A stretch of 34,335 nucleotides of DNA from Synergistaceae bacterium (GCA_022837505.1 JALHFZ010000026.1:1-34335); one strand, 5' to 3'; shown: positions 23,837 to 32,767, counted from the stretch's first letter. A program made the numbers and translations. The notes: generated by a model from the sequence alone, not told the origin.

Positions 23837-24082
23837 ATGTCTTCTTCCGTGCGTCTGTCAAAGTGGGGAAACAGCATCGGGGTGAGGCTGCCGAAATCCG
23901 TGGTGGATGCTCTGGGACTCGAGCCCGGAGGGGTACTGGATGTTTCCCTTGACGGCAACCGTATTGTATTCCGCCCTGCTGAAAAATTCCACCTGGATGA
24001 CCTTGTATCAAAAATAACTGATGAGAACAGGCCCGGTGAAACAGAGTGGGGCACTGATGAAGGGAAAGAATGTTGGGAATGA
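23837..24082 (+). CDS. mazE: MazE-type antitoxin (AbrB-fold)
   Basis: The 81-aa protein carries an AbrB/MazE swapped-hairpin DNA-binding domain in residues 1-47 (VRLSKWGNSIGVRLPKSVVD). Its acidic, poorly structured tail (about 50-81) is the part that usually wraps around and blocks the toxin. Its start is 3 nt from the end of a 49-bp palindrome, consistent with autorepression. The stop overlaps the toxin gene by 13 nt, giving translational coupling in the standard antitoxin-first order. Confidence 0.88.
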   Translation: MSSSVRLSKWGNSIGVRLPKSVVDALGLEPGGVLDVSLDGNRIVFRPAEKFHLDDLVSKITDENRPGETEWGTDEGKECWE

Positions 24083-24426
24083 CGGACCGGTTCCCCGACC
24101 GCGGCGATATTATCTCCCTCGATTTCAGGCCGGTGAAGGGACACGAACAGGGAGGAGAAGTTCGGCCCGCTCTTGTACTTTCACCGTATGAATATAATAT
24201 CCGTTCAGGATTGTGCCTTGTCGTCTCCTTCACGAACCGCCGGAAAGGATATCCTTACGAGACTGATTCCAGCGGTCATGCCATGAAAACCGGCGGTGTG
24301 GTCCTTGCTGACTCGGTAGGGAGCATAGACTGGAGGTCCCGCAATGCCCGTTTTCTTGAAAAGGCTGACCCGGACTTCGTCGATGAAGTTTTAGCTAAGC
24401 TTCTGACTCTGCTTGAAAAACGGTGA
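24070..24426 (+). CDS. mazF: MazF/ChpB-type mRNA interferase toxin
   Basis: The 118-aa PemK/MazF-fold protein has the landmark segments RGDIISLDFRPVKGHEQGGE, RPALVLSP and LVVSFTNRRKGYPYE. The conserved Arg after the QGGE turn and the Thr in SFTNR are where the active site of this family lies. It cleaves RNA at short specific sequences; the cut site cannot be predicted here. An alternative start at the next Met (24079) would leave only a 4-nt overlap with mazE, so the true N-terminus is uncertain by three residues. Full length and intact. A weak inverted repeat follows at 24488-24517. Confidence 0.88.
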   Translation: MLGMTDRFPDRGDIISLDFRPVKGHEQGGEVRPALVLSPYEYNIRSGLCLVVSFTNRRKGYPYETDSSGHAMKTGGVVLADSVGSIDWRSRNARFLEKADPDFVDEVLAKLLTLLEKR

Positions 24427-24487
24427 CATTCTTGCAGGTGACGGAGTTAAAGGACCTGCCCAGTCTTTTAGTAGAACATTATTTTTT

Positions 24488-24517
24488 AAGACCCGGGACG
24501 GGATGTCTCCGGGCCTT
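24488..24517 (+). terminator. Candidate terminator between mazF and the epimerase gene
   Basis: An imperfect stem (24488-24496 with 24509-24517, one mismatch) lies between two convergent genes. A T-run precedes it on the plus strand, but only a weak T-rich tail follows, so termination is uncertain. Confidence 0.35.
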
Positions 24518-24537
24518 AACCTATCCTTTATTCCAGC

Positions 24538-25635
24538 CTACTCGAGAACCAGACCGCGGATGGCTGTGATGCCCAGACCGGGGCCATCTGACGGAGCCAC
24601 CATGGAGCCGGAATAGCGGGCTCCCCCCTCCACCGGGTCTGAGGCGCAGAGAATGGGGGGGTCAAGGTCGGCCCTCGTGATGACGGGCAGGGCTGACGCG
24701 AGATGGCATGCGGCGGTGACGCTGATCTTCGTCTCCATCATCGCACCGATCATGCACTCCACGCCGCAGGCCCGGGCCATGGCGCAGACTGCAAGGGCAT
24801 TTCTGATCCCCCCGGTCTTCATGAGCTTGATGTTGATCAAATCCGCCGCCCTCATGGAGAGGATCGTGAAGGCATCCCGGGGCGAGAAGACCGCCTCGTC
24901 GGCGAGGATAAGGGTCTCCACGCTGTCGGTGACATATTTCAGCCCCTCGAAATCATGGGCCTTCACGGGCTGCTCCACCAGCTCTATATCAAACCCTTCA
25001 TCCTCGAAAAAACTGATTGTCCGTATGGCCTGTTTCGGAGTCCACCCCTGGTTGGCATCCACCCGGAGCAGGACGTCCTTTCCCACGGCGGAGCGTATCT
25101 CCCGAAGGCGCACCATATCCTTCTGAAAATCGCTCCCCACCTTGATCTTCAGGGCAGAATATCCCTCCTGTACCGCCTCCAGGCTGTCTTTGGCCATGAC
25201 CTCCGGATCGTTCAGGCTGATGGTGTAGTCCGTCTCGATTTCCCGGGCCCTTCCTCCCAGAAGGGCATAGAGGGGCTTTCCGAGGATCTTTCCCCACAGG
25301 TCGTGAAGGGCGATATCCACCGCAGCCTTCGCCGAGGTGTTGTGTACCAGGGCGGTGTCGACGATGTCAAGAAGCTCGTTCAGATTCTCAGGATCCCGGC
25401 CTGCAAGAAGAGGCCCGAGACGATCCTGCACCGCCCCCCGTATGGCACCGTTGGTGTCTCCTGTGATGACTGCCGTAGGAGGGGCCTCTCCGTATCCGCA
25501 GATCCCCTCATCGGTCTCCACGGCGACCACGTTGGTGGTGACCTCCTCCACAGTCCGCAGGGACGTCTTGAAGGGTTTTTTCAGCGGAACGGAAAGGCGC
25601 CCCAGCCGGAGCCTGCGTATCTTCATTCTAGACAC
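24538..25635 (-). CDS. Dipeptide (L-Ala-D/L-Glu-type) epimerase
   Basis: The 365-aa protein belongs to the enolase superfamily, muconate-lactonizing-enzyme subgroup. Catalytic features are all present: KxK at K163/K165 (ALKIKVG), metal-ligand D193 (RVDANQGW), E221 (ELVEQP) and D246 (LADEAVF), and the second base K270 (INIKLMKTGG). A DxD motif at 323-325 (RADLDPP) matches the residues that hold the dipeptide ammonium group in L-Ala-D/L-Glu epimerases. The enzyme converts D-Glu-containing dipeptides to the LL form, as in peptidoglycan peptide recycling. It overlaps the DUF819 gene by 8 nt, so the two are co-translated. Specificity for Ala-Glu versus other dipeptides is uncertain. Confidence 0.9.
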   Translation of the reverse strand: MSRMKIRRLRLGRLSVPLKKPFKTSLRTVEEVTTNVVAVETDEGICGYGEAPPTAVITGDTNGAIRGAVQDRLGPLLAGRDPENLNELLDIVDTALVHNTSAKAAVDIALHDLWGKILGKPLYALLGGRAREIETDYTISLNDPEVMAKDSLEAVQEGYSALKIKVGSDFQKDMVRLREIRSAVGKDVLLRVDANQGWTPKQAIRTISFFEDEGFDIELVEQPVKAHDFEGLKYVTDSVETLILADEAVFSPRDAFTILSMRAADLINIKLMKTGGIRNALAVCAMARACGVECMIGAMMETKISVTAACHLASALPVITRADLDPPILCASDPVEGGARYSGSMVAPSDGPGLGITAIRGLVLE

Positions 25636-26824
25636 CCGCCATTACGGAGAGCACCTTGGCTACAAAGAGCCCTCCCATGGTGCCGACCACATACCCCATG
25701 AGGGCCATGAGAACGCCGATGGGAACAAGGCTTTCCTTATAGGCGGCAGCTATGATGGGGGCGGCCGCTACAGCGCCGATGTTCGCGAGGCTCGCCACCG
25801 CGCAGGTGAAAAGGTCGATCTTCAGGATTTTCGCTATGATCGCCATGAGGAGGGCATGAATTCCCAGGACGACGAAGCCCGCCGCGAGATAGTAGGGCGC
25901 GTCCGTCAGCTCTTTGAAGGAGGCTCTCGACGCGATCAGGCAAATCATGATGTAGAGCATGGTCATGGAGACGGGTGAAGAACCGGGGATGCTGTTCATG
26001 GGGGTCATGGCGCAGAGGATGCCGAAAAGGGTGGCCAGGATGATGGTGACGGTGCTCACTGAGAGGAAGTCACTCTTTCCGAAGACGTCCATGAGCATGG
26101 GGGAGATGAAGGAGGCAAGCCAGGAGGAGAGGGCCGAGACGAGCAGGCCGGCCCCTATCAGGAGGGCGAGATCGGACGTCTCCATCTTCGTCCGGGCGTT
26201 TGCATCCAGCTCAGAGAGGGAGAGTCCCACTGAATCGATGGTGGAGGTGTCCGTCTTCGTCCATTTGTTGAAGTACCTTGCGTAGGGGACCGTGGCGAGG
26301 AGGAGGATGACCCAGATGGAATAGTTCACATTGTCCACGAGGAGGGTATACCCCATGGCGGCTTCATCCACCCCAAGGGCCCCCTGGATGGCCACCATGT
26401 TGGCCGTACCGCCTATCCAGCTTCCGGCCAGGGCTCCCCAGGTCTTCCACGCCTCGGGGGGAAAGCCGTTCTTCATGAGGGCGAACATCACAACGAAGCC
26501 GATCATGATGGTGACGGTCGCAGAGAAGAAACCGATGAGCATCCGCGGACCGAGCTTGAGTATCTTCCTGATGTCGCACCGGAGAAGCATGACAAAGATC
26601 ATTGCCGGGATGATATTTCCCCGGACGACCTTGTAGGCCGCGTTGACGCTGTCGGTCTTCTGCCAGAGGTCAAAGGTGGCGAAAACCATGCACATGAAGT
26701 ACAGAATTACGGGAGTCGGAACGTACTTGAAAAACGTTGTGTCCTTGTACTTCCTCTCCAGCGTGGAAACTACCCCTGCAAAAAAGAAAAGAAACGCGAC
26801 ATAGGCAAAACCGTTGGTGATCAC
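25628..26824 (-). CDS. DUF819-family integral membrane protein, putative transporter
   Basis: The 398-aa protein has about ten to twelve hydrophobic segments and family-typical length. Conserved-looking stretches include WGALAGSWIGGTANMVAIQG and ANIGAVAAAPIIAAAYKES, each with Gly-rich turns inside the membrane that suggest a symmetric transporter fold. DUF819 (YjcL-like) proteins often neighbour dipeptide epimerases, and here the two genes overlap by 8 nt. That makes an uptake or efflux role for a dipeptide or related compound likely, but the substrate has not been established from sequence. Confidence 0.85.
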   Translation of the reverse strand: MITNGFAYVAFLFFFAGVVSTLERKYKDTTFFKYVPTPVILYFMCMVFATFDLWQKTDSVNAAYKVVRGNIIPAMIFVMLLRCDIRKILKLGPRMLIGFFSATVTIMIGFVVMFALMKNGFPPEAWKTWGALAGSWIGGTANMVAIQGALGVDEAAMGYTLLVDNVNYSIWVILLLATVPYARYFNKWTKTDTSTIDSVGLSLSELDANARTKMETSDLALLIGAGLLVSALSSWLASFISPMLMDVFGKSDFLSVSTVTIILATLFGILCAMTPMNSIPGSSPVSMTMLYIMICLIASRASFKELTDAPYYLAAGFVVLGIHALLMAIIAKILKIDLFTCAVASLANIGAVAAAPIIAAAYKESLVPIGVLMALMGYVVGTMGGLFVAKVLSVMAGV

Positions 26825-26883
26825 AGTACAACCCCTCCTGCTTTTCAGATATGGATCTTACGGGGACAAAGTCCCTGTAAACT

Positions 26884-26934
26884 AAAAAATCCAGCGGTCA
26901 CCTGCGCATTGCCGCGCATGTGACCGCTGGATTT
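26884..26934 (-). terminator. Rho-independent terminator after the DUF3870 gene
   Basis: A very long hairpin (26887-26901 with 26920-26934, 15 perfect pairs, continuing past one mismatch into TGCGC/GCGCA) is followed by a T-run on the minus strand (26884-26889). It ends the DUF3870 transcript 60 bp after the stop and insulates the DUF819-epimerase pair. Confidence 0.9.
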
Positions 26935-26995
26935 CATTCCCTGTTGTCCGTGAGGGCGTACTCAAACGAACCGGAGAACGAAGCAGCCCGTTATT

Positions 26996-27340
26996 TTATT
27001 TTTTTCTCTCCGAGGTAACTTCCCGGTATTTTTTCATGGCATCCCGATAGGCTGCGATGACGGCCTTCTGGGAAGAACCGAAATACCGGGACTGAACTTC
27101 GGCGACAACCTTTTTCTCGTCTTTGAGGAGATGCTTTCCCAGCAAGATCCCCCGGAGGAACCGGCCGGTGACCGGGAGGGTTACAGACACGCCGCAGTCT
27201 ATAATTTGCCCCGTTTCCCTCAGAAGTATGAAGGTGATGAAGAAAGACCCGAACTGCTGGTTGATCGGGTTGAACCCGGTCGTCTGGGAATTTCCCACCA
27301 CAAGGATGGAATTCTCAGGATACTCCCCATCATAGGTCAT
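26996..27340 (-). CDS. DUF3870 protein
   Basis: The 114-aa soluble protein is recognisable as DUF3870 by SILVVGNSQTTGFNPINQQF, the CGVSVTLPVTGRFLRGILLG segment and SRYFGSSQKAVIAAYRDAMK. Function is unknown; members often occur near amino-acid or dipeptide metabolism genes. The start ATG at 27340 lies only 6 nt after a good -10-like TAGAAT, so the transcript may be leaderless. No Shine-Dalgarno is present before it. A palindrome overlaps the upstream promoter region. It is a single gene with its own strong terminator. Confidence 0.75.
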   Translation of the reverse strand: MTYDGEYPENSILVVGNSQTTGFNPINQQFGSFFITFILLRETGQIIDCGVSVTLPVTGRFLRGILLGKHLLKDEKKVVAEVQSRYFGSSQKAVIAAYRDAMKKYREVTSERKK

Positions 27341-27346
27341 GAAACC

Positions 27347-27381
27347 ATTCTAGCATAAGACAAAATCTTTTGTCTATCTTT
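27347..27381 (-). promoter_or_regulatory. Promoter and palindromic operator of the DUF3870 gene
   Basis: On the minus strand TAGACA and TAGAAT are separated by 18 nt and fit a sigma-70-type promoter. AGACAAAA-TC-TTTTGTCT (27358-27375) forms an 8-bp inverted repeat that covers the spacer, a natural position for a repressor. Confidence 0.45.
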
Positions 27382-27410
27382 TTACGGTTTTTTTCACCCT
27401 CTGCTTCGGG

Positions 27411-27444
27411 CTCCTCCGGACGCCGCCGGAATAGATCGGAGGAG
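27411..27444. other. Inverted repeat downstream of the Dpp operon
   Basis: CTCCTCCG (27411-27418) and CGGAGGAG (27437-27444) form an 8-bp stem with an 18-nt loop, 53 bp after the stop of the fused ATPase gene. No T-run follows on the minus strand, so this is at best an unusual terminator. Confidence 0.3.
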
Positions 27445-27496
27445 GGTTGTATCCCTGGTTATGCAGTTGCCGAATCTGCATTGGAACAACTTTTTC

Positions 27497-29500
27497 TTAC
27501 TCTTTATGCAGCCAGCACGCACAGGAATGACTTTCCCCGATGACTTTAAGTTGAGGGCGCTTCGAATCCCTGGTGCTGAAAAGGCATCCCTGTGGAGGGG
27601 CGTAGGGAGAGGGTAGTTCTCCTCTCAGCAGAACCGGGGGCTTTGTACTCCCTGTGGACACCCCTATGGCAGGGACGGCTGAGAGCAGCGCCTCTGTATA
27701 GGGGTGACGGGGATTGTCGAAAATAGAGTCCGTAGGTCCTATTTCCATTATCTGACCGAGATACATCACCATGACCCGGTCCGCAATGTGTCGAACTACA
27801 GAAAGATCATGGGCTATAAAAAGGTACGTGAGCCCCCGGACCCTCTGGAGCGTTTGAAGAAGGTTGATGACCTGGGCCTGTACCGATACATCAAGGGCGG
27901 AAACGGGTTCATCACATATGACGAGTTCAGGGTCTACGGCGAGTGCCCGGGCAATGCCGATGCGCTGCCTTTGTCCTCCGGAAAACTCGTGGGGGTATCT
28001 GTCCATGTATTCGGGCTGCAGCCCCACTTCCTCAAGTGCCTGGGCAATCCTGGCCCGTTCAAAGGGGAGGCCGTGTATCAGAGGTCCTTCGGAAACGGCT
28101 TCCCCTACGGTCATCCTGGGGTTCAACGAACTGAAGGGATCCTGGAAGATCATCTGAATGTTTCTGCAGAGGTCCTTGTCTTTTCGTCTGTCCGCATGCC
28201 TTATTATCCTGCCCTTGAAACGGATAGTTCCTTCGCTTGGTTCTTCCAGGGAGACGAGCATTTTTCCGGCAGTGGTCTTGCCGCATCCCGATTCGCCCAC
28301 GATACCCAGAGTCTCTCCCTTTACGACTGAAAAACTGATCCCTCTCACAGCGGTCAGGACCCTTTTCTCCCCCTTTTTACCAGTTGAGAGAAAGTCTTTG
28401 GTCAGATCCGCGACATTCAAAATCTCCTTTTTGCCCGATAATGAAAGGTAGGCGGCGGACGGTACTTTTATGGAATAGGCCTCCCTGATCTCCGCAGCAG
28501 TCGGAGCCTTTGAGCCCGGCTTAAAAAGCCAGCACGCAACCTTATGATCCTCCCGGGCTTCAAAGGCAGGCGGGGAGGATTTCCTGCAGATTGCCGAGGC
28601 AAAGGGACAGCGAGGGGAGAACCTGCACCCGGGGGAATAGCCTGCGGGGGAAGGGACCATGCCGGGAATGGTGGATAACTGGTTTCTGTGCTCTTTTTTT
28701 AGATCCAGACGAGGAATACTCTCCAGCAGGCCGATCGTGTAGGGATGGCACGGCGAACTGAAGATGCTCTCGGTCCGGGCATTCTCCACAACCTTTCCGG
28801 CGTACATGACAACCACCCTGTGGGACATTCTGGCAACGATGCCGAGATTGTGGGTTATGAAGATTACCCCCATCCCGAACTTCTTCTGCAGCTCCTTCAG
28901 CAGATCAAGGATCTGGGCCTGGATCGTTACATCCAGGGCCGTGGTCGGCTCATCTGCGATAAGCAGTTCAGGGTTGCAGGCGATGCTCATGGCGATCATC
29001 ACCCGCTGTCTCATGCCCCCTGACATCTGATGAGGATATACTTCGAGCCTGTGGTCGGCATCCGGTATCCCCACAAGTTCAAGAAGTTCGATTGTCCTCT
29101 GCCTTCTTTGTCTGCTGCTTAAATCAGAGTGAAGGCAGAGCACTTCCTCAATCTGGTATCCGATCTTCAGAACGGGATTGAGGGAGGTCATAGGCTCCTG
29201 AAAGATCATCCCGATGCGGTTTCCCCGGATAGATTCCATTTCCGACTCCGTCAGTGAGGAGAGGTCCTCACCTTTCCAGAGAATCTTGCCGGATTCTATT
29301 CTTCCGTATCCGCCGGGCAGGAGCCTCATGATGGAAAGGGCGGTAACCGATTTTCCACAGCCAGATTCACCTACAACGCCGACCATTTCCCCGGGACGAA
29401 CGGCAAAACTCACGCCGTCGACGGCCCGGATCTTCCCGTTGTCTGTATCAAAACAGGTTTGCAGGTTCTCTATCTTCAGCAGATTTTCCATACTTGCCAT
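27497..29500 (-). CDS. Fused dipeptide ABC transporter ATPase (DppD-DppF)
   Basis: A 667-aa protein contains two complete ATPase domains. First: Walker A GESGCGKS (44-51), signature MSGGMRQR, Walker B LLIADEP. Second: GESGCGKT, SGGQRQR, LVICDEP. Each ends in the oligopeptide-transporter C-terminal extension. In the first, four cysteines are present (GCRFSPRCP...AIC...VACW), as in the iron-sulfur site of DppD-like subunits. In the second only GC and the CAC remain. The frame extends upstream to 29659, but that part lies inside dppC; the ATG at 29500, 5 bp after the dppC stop, is chosen, with 29491 as an alternative. The fused form replaces two separate subunits and powers peptide uptake. Confidence 0.92.
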   Translation of the reverse strand: MASMENLLKIENLQTCFDTDNGKIRAVDGVSFAVRPGEMVGVVGESGCGKSVTALSIMRLLPGGYGRIESGKILWKGEDLSSLTESEMESIRGNRIGMIFQEPMTSLNPVLKIGYQIEEVLCLHSDLSSRQRRQRTIELLELVGIPDADHRLEVYPHQMSGGMRQRVMIAMSIACNPELLIADEPTTALDVTIQAQILDLLKELQKKFGMGVIFITHNLGIVARMSHRVVVMYAGKVVENARTESIFSSPCHPYTIGLLESIPRLDLKKEHRNQLSTIPGMVPSPAGYSPGCRFSPRCPFASAICRKSSPPAFEAREDHKVACWLFKPGSKAPTAAEIREAYSIKVPSAAYLSLSGKKEILNVADLTKDFLSTGKKGEKRVLTAVRGISFSVVKGETLGIVGESGCGKTTAGKMLVSLEEPSEGTIRFKGRIIRHADRRKDKDLCRNIQMIFQDPFSSLNPRMTVGEAVSEGPLIHGLPFERARIAQALEEVGLQPEYMDRYPHEFSGGQRQRIGIARALAVDPELVICDEPVSALDVSVQAQVINLLQTLQRVRGLTYLFIAHDLSVVRHIADRVMVMYLGQIMEIGPTDSIFDNPRHPYTEALLSAVPAIGVSTGSTKPPVLLRGELPSPYAPPQGCLFSTRDSKRPQLKVIGESHSCACWLHKE

Positions 29501-29505
29501 GCACC

Positions 29506-30534
29506 TCAATGCTTCATACGGACGTCGAGAGCGTCTCTGATCCCGTCTCCAAGGAGATTGAAGCCCAGGACAAAAAAAACGATCGCCGCACCCGGGAAAA
29601 TGGCCGCCCATGGAGAAGAGAGAAGGAGCTTTCGCCCGTCGGCGAGCATAGCTCCCCATTCAGGAGCGGGAGCCTGGGCACCCAGGCCGAGAAAACCCAG
29701 GGCAGCCGCAGAAAGAATTGCCGACGCAAATGTAAGGGACGTCTGCACGATAAGAGGAGAGAGGCTGTTCCGCAAAATATGAATCCTGATGATGTGCCCA
29801 TCGGAAGCTCCCAGCACTTTTGCAGCCTGGACATATTCCAGTTCCCGTACTGTCAGGACCGATCCTCTGATGACCCTTGCAAACTGCGGAACCTGGACAA
29901 TGCCGATGGCGATCATGGCGTTCCAGATCCCCGGTCCGAGAATGGCCACGATCAGGATCGCCAGAAGCACATAGGGAATCGCCATCAGAATATCCATGCT
30001 TCTCATTATGAAACTGTCAATCCGCCCTCCCCAATATCCTGCGGCCAGACCCAGGGGCGTTCCTATGCAAAGTCCGACGAGAACCGAAATCAAACCGATT
30101 ACAAGGGAGTATCTCGCACCATGAAGAACCCGGCTGAAAACGTCCCTCCCCACATCGTCACTTCCAAACAGATAGCGGCGATGGGCTTTTCTTCCTTCAT
30201 TTAAAGGTCCCTGATCGAAAGTGAACACAGTAGTTTCCTGTACGCCTCCATCCAACGGGGCGGACAGCGACAGGCCGGACTCCTTCGCTTTCTGCCCGGA
30301 CAGGACTTCTTCCAGGGAAGGCTCTGAACTCCCCCACCAGAAGGGAGGAAGGTTATTGTCCTCAATTATTCCGTGAAGGGGATCATAAGGGGCAATCCAG
30401 GGGGCCAGAATCGCAATCCCGACGATGAGGAGCACAATCACCAGGCCCAGGCCTGCGTTCCTGCTCCGCTTGAGCCTTCTCCATGAATCATGCCAGAGTC
30501 CGCGCCTTTGGGAGAAATTTTGCAGTTTTTTCAC
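29506..30534 (-). CDS. dppC: Dipeptide ABC transporter permease DppC
   Basis: The 342-aa inner-membrane protein has an N-terminal helix after a basic segment, a long periplasmic insert (about 55-120), then five helices. The cytoplasmic EAA loop (LEYVQAAKVLGASDGHIIRI) docks the ATPase. The N-terminal OppC-type domain (WHDSWRRLKRSRNAGLGLVI) and the GSDDVGRDVFSRVLHGARYS motif are typical of DppC/OppC. It starts 1 bp after dppB and ends 5 bp before the fused ATPase, so translation is tightly coupled. Confidence 0.92.
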   Translation of the reverse strand: MKKLQNFSQRRGLWHDSWRRLKRSRNAGLGLVIVLLIVGIAILAPWIAPYDPLHGIIEDNNLPPFWWGSSEPSLEEVLSGQKAKESGLSLSAPLDGGVQETTVFTFDQGPLNEGRKAHRRYLFGSDDVGRDVFSRVLHGARYSLVIGLISVLVGLCIGTPLGLAAGYWGGRIDSFIMRSMDILMAIPYVLLAILIVAILGPGIWNAMIAIGIVQVPQFARVIRGSVLTVRELEYVQAAKVLGASDGHIIRIHILRNSLSPLIVQTSLTFASAILSAAALGFLGLGAQAPAPEWGAMLADGRKLLLSSPWAAIFPGAAIVFFVLGFNLLGDGIRDALDVRMKH

Positions 30535-30535
30535 C

Positions 30536-31543
30536 TCAATACCGTATCCTGGGGTCTAAAAAAACATAAAGGATATCAACTACCATGTTGACCAAGACAA
30601 AAATTGACGCCACGAAGAGCGTTCCGCCTGTTATTACCGGAAAATCTCGTCCGAGTATTCCGTCCAGAAGCCATCTGCCTATGCCCGGCCAAGAGAAGAC
30701 CATTTCCGTCAGGATGGCCCCTCCCATGAGATAGCCGAACTGAAGTCCTACAACCGTCACCACCGGTATTGCAGCATTCTTGAAGGCATGAACGCTGAGA
30801 AGCCTCATAACTTTTACTCCTTTTGCCCGTGCCGTACGGATGTAATCCTGGTTCAGCGTCTCCAGCATGGATGACCGCGTCATGCGGGCGATGGTCGCCA
30901 TGGGAACCGTAGCAAGACATATGGACGGCAAAAGCAGATGTCTGGCAACATCGGCTGCAACGGTCCAATTCCCCGCCGCCAGTGAATCCAGCAGCAGAAA
31001 GCCGGTCGTGGATTGAAAATCAATGAGAGAGGAGATCCTTCCTCCCGTGGGAAGCCACCCCAGTGTGAGACTGAATAGAATTATGAGCATGAAGCCGAGC
31101 CAGTAGATAGGGATAGATACGCCCACAAGGCTCGAAAACATGGCAATATAATCGAAAAGACTGTTTTGCTTCCAGGCAGAGATGAACCCCGCCAAAATAC
31201 CCAGGGTTACTGCGATGAAGAGGGCGAAGATCGATAGTTCAAGAGTTGCCGGCGCTTTCTCGCCAAGCTCTGATAGAACTGTTCGTCCGGAAAGTATTGA
31301 GGAGCCCAGGTCCCCTTTCAGCAGCCGGCCAATAAAGAGTGCATACCGGGTAAACCATGGCTGGTCGAGCCCTAAAGAATGGCGCATTCTCTCAAGAGCC
31401 TCAGGCGTTGCATGCTGCCCGAGCATTATCTGGGCCGGGTCACCGGGAATGGCTTCAATGATCATGAAGATGACGAAAGACAGGACAAGCAGGACGGGGA
31501 TCATATACAAAACCCGGCGAAGAATATAGGTACCCGTTCTCAA
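30536..31543 (-). CDS. dppB: Dipeptide ABC transporter permease DppB
   Basis: The 335-aa inner-membrane protein has the DppB/OppB start (YILRRVLYMIPVLLVLSFVI), the RMRHSLGLDQPW segment, about six membrane helices, and an EAA loop with LNQDYIRTARAKGVKVMRLL. It forms the transmembrane pore with DppC. It lies 27 bp after the M19 dipeptidase gene in the same operon. Full length, with no unusual features. Confidence 0.92.
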   Translation of the reverse strand: MRTGTYILRRVLYMIPVLLVLSFVIFMIIEAIPGDPAQIMLGQHATPEALERMRHSLGLDQPWFTRYALFIGRLLKGDLGSSILSGRTVLSELGEKAPATLELSIFALFIAVTLGILAGFISAWKQNSLFDYIAMFSSLVGVSIPIYWLGFMLIILFSLTLGWLPTGGRISSLIDFQSTTGFLLLDSLAAGNWTVAADVARHLLLPSICLATVPMATIARMTRSSMLETLNQDYIRTARAKGVKVMRLLSVHAFKNAAIPVVTVVGLQFGYLMGGAILTEMVFSWPGIGRWLLDGILGRDFPVITGGTLFVASIFVLVNMVVDILYVFLDPRIRY

Positions 31544-31570
31544 TGTATTTCCCCGCCCTTCCTGCGGCTT

Positions 31571-32590
31571 TTATCCAATTGTATTCTCGAGGACTCTCAT
31601 GAAGTTGCCCCCGACAATTTTCCGGATATCCACCTCGCTGTACCCCCTCTTCCTCAGGGAGCTGATAAAAAGAGGGGTCTCCCTGTGTCCGTCGATCACG
31701 TCATAAACATCAATAGCCTTGCCCATGCCGGTATAGTCGAGAAACGTTCCGTCGAAATCAAAACCGATACCTATGTGATCAGTCCCCACAAGACTGGCCA
31801 GGTGGTCTACATGAGAGACGAGATCATCTACTGAAGCTTTTCTTTCCACTGAAGAAGGAAGAACAAAAGCGCTGAGGGCGTTTATTCCGATAACGCCGTT
31901 TTTTTCTGCAACAGCCTTTATCTGTTCGTCTGTGAGGTTTCTCGGATGATCGCAGAGGGAACGGCAGTTTGAATGGGAAGCTATGACGGGGCCCCTGGCG
32001 ATTTCCATTACGTTCCAGAATCCCGAGTCGTTCAGGTGGCTTACATCGATGAACATCCCCAACTCTTCCGCATGCCTGACGAGGCTGAGGCCGAAAGCGG
32101 AAAGCCCTCCCTCACTTCCTGCCTCAACGGGGTGAAAGGTACACCCTTCGGCGGCTTCGTTCCGGCGGCTCCACACAAGGCCAACACCCCGGACACCGAG
32201 AGAATGGAAGATTTTCAGCAGACGCATATCTCCCATAAGGGGTTCGACCCCTTCAAAGGAAAGGACTACCCCGAGCTGCCCTGTTGAATTGGCTTCCCGT
32301 ATCTGGGCCGTGCTGGTACACAGCTTCAAACGTCCGTCGCTTTCAATGATTTCGTCATGGAGAACAGAAATCTGACATAAGGCCTTTCTCAGGGCCATTT
32401 CCGGAAGGAAGTGGTTGTGCAGGAACAGGGCGGAGAATACACAATTGATCCCGCCGGCACTGAAATCTCTGGCGTAATGGTTCAGGTAGACGCCGGTCTC
32501 CCCTCTCTCCCTGCGGTCAAGCATATCCATGGTCAGGTCGAAATGCCCGTCAAGGATAAACAGGTCCTTCTCCGAGTCCGTTTCATTCAT
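31571..32590 (-). CDS. Membrane dipeptidase family (peptidase M19)
   Basis: A 339-aa zinc dipeptidase. Metal ligands of the family are visible: HxD at H16/D18 (LDGHFDL), a bridging Glu in SFEGVEPL, then His in DVSHLND and in ASHSNCRS. The barrel ends with DHIGIGFDFDG. ATG at 32590 is chosen over the in-frame ATG at 32608 because AAGGGGGA sits 7 nt before it. There is no signal peptide, so it acts in the cytoplasm on imported dipeptides. M19 enzymes often accept a D-residue at the second position. It stands between dppA and dppB, so it is made together with the transporter that supplies its substrate. Confidence 0.9.
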   Translation of the reverse strand: MNETDSEKDLFILDGHFDLTMDMLDRRERGETGVYLNHYARDFSAGGINCVFSALFLHNHFLPEMALRKALCQISVLHDEIIESDGRLKLCTSTAQIREANSTGQLGVVLSFEGVEPLMGDMRLLKIFHSLGVRGVGLVWSRRNEAAEGCTFHPVEAGSEGGLSAFGLSLVRHAEELGMFIDVSHLNDSGFWNVMEIARGPVIASHSNCRSLCDHPRNLTDEQIKAVAEKNGVIGINALSAFVLPSSVERKASVDDLVSHVDHLASLVGTDHIGIGFDFDGTFLDYTGMGKAIDVYDVIDGHRETPLFISSLRKRGYSEVDIRKIVGGNFMRVLENTIG

Positions 32591-32680
32591 TGAAGATTCC
32601 CCCTTCATAACGTCTGCAGCCTGAAGAATTTATCGCCCTGCCGGATATTGGTGAACTCCCCCCGAAAAAACAACACCTCG

Positions 32681-32711
32681 AAAAACGGGGCAGAGAGTGA
32701 ACCTCTGCCCC
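32681..32711 (-). terminator. Terminator or attenuator after dppA
   Basis: A 9-bp perfect stem GGGGCAGAG/CTCTGCCCC (32687-32695 with 32703-32711) with a 7-nt loop is followed on the minus strand by five T (32681-32685). It lies between dppA and the dipeptidase gene, so partial termination here would make the binding protein in excess of the rest. Confidence 0.8.
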
Positions 32712-32767
32712 AAGAACGCCCTTAACCTGCGCTATTACCGTCTCTATCCACAGTTCTTCGATTCCCG

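Noticed and set aside
29501..29659. Upstream extension of the fused ATPase frame
   Set aside because: It lies within the dppC 3' end in another frame, is Arg-rich and unlike any ATPase N-terminus; the domain starts right after the dppC stop.
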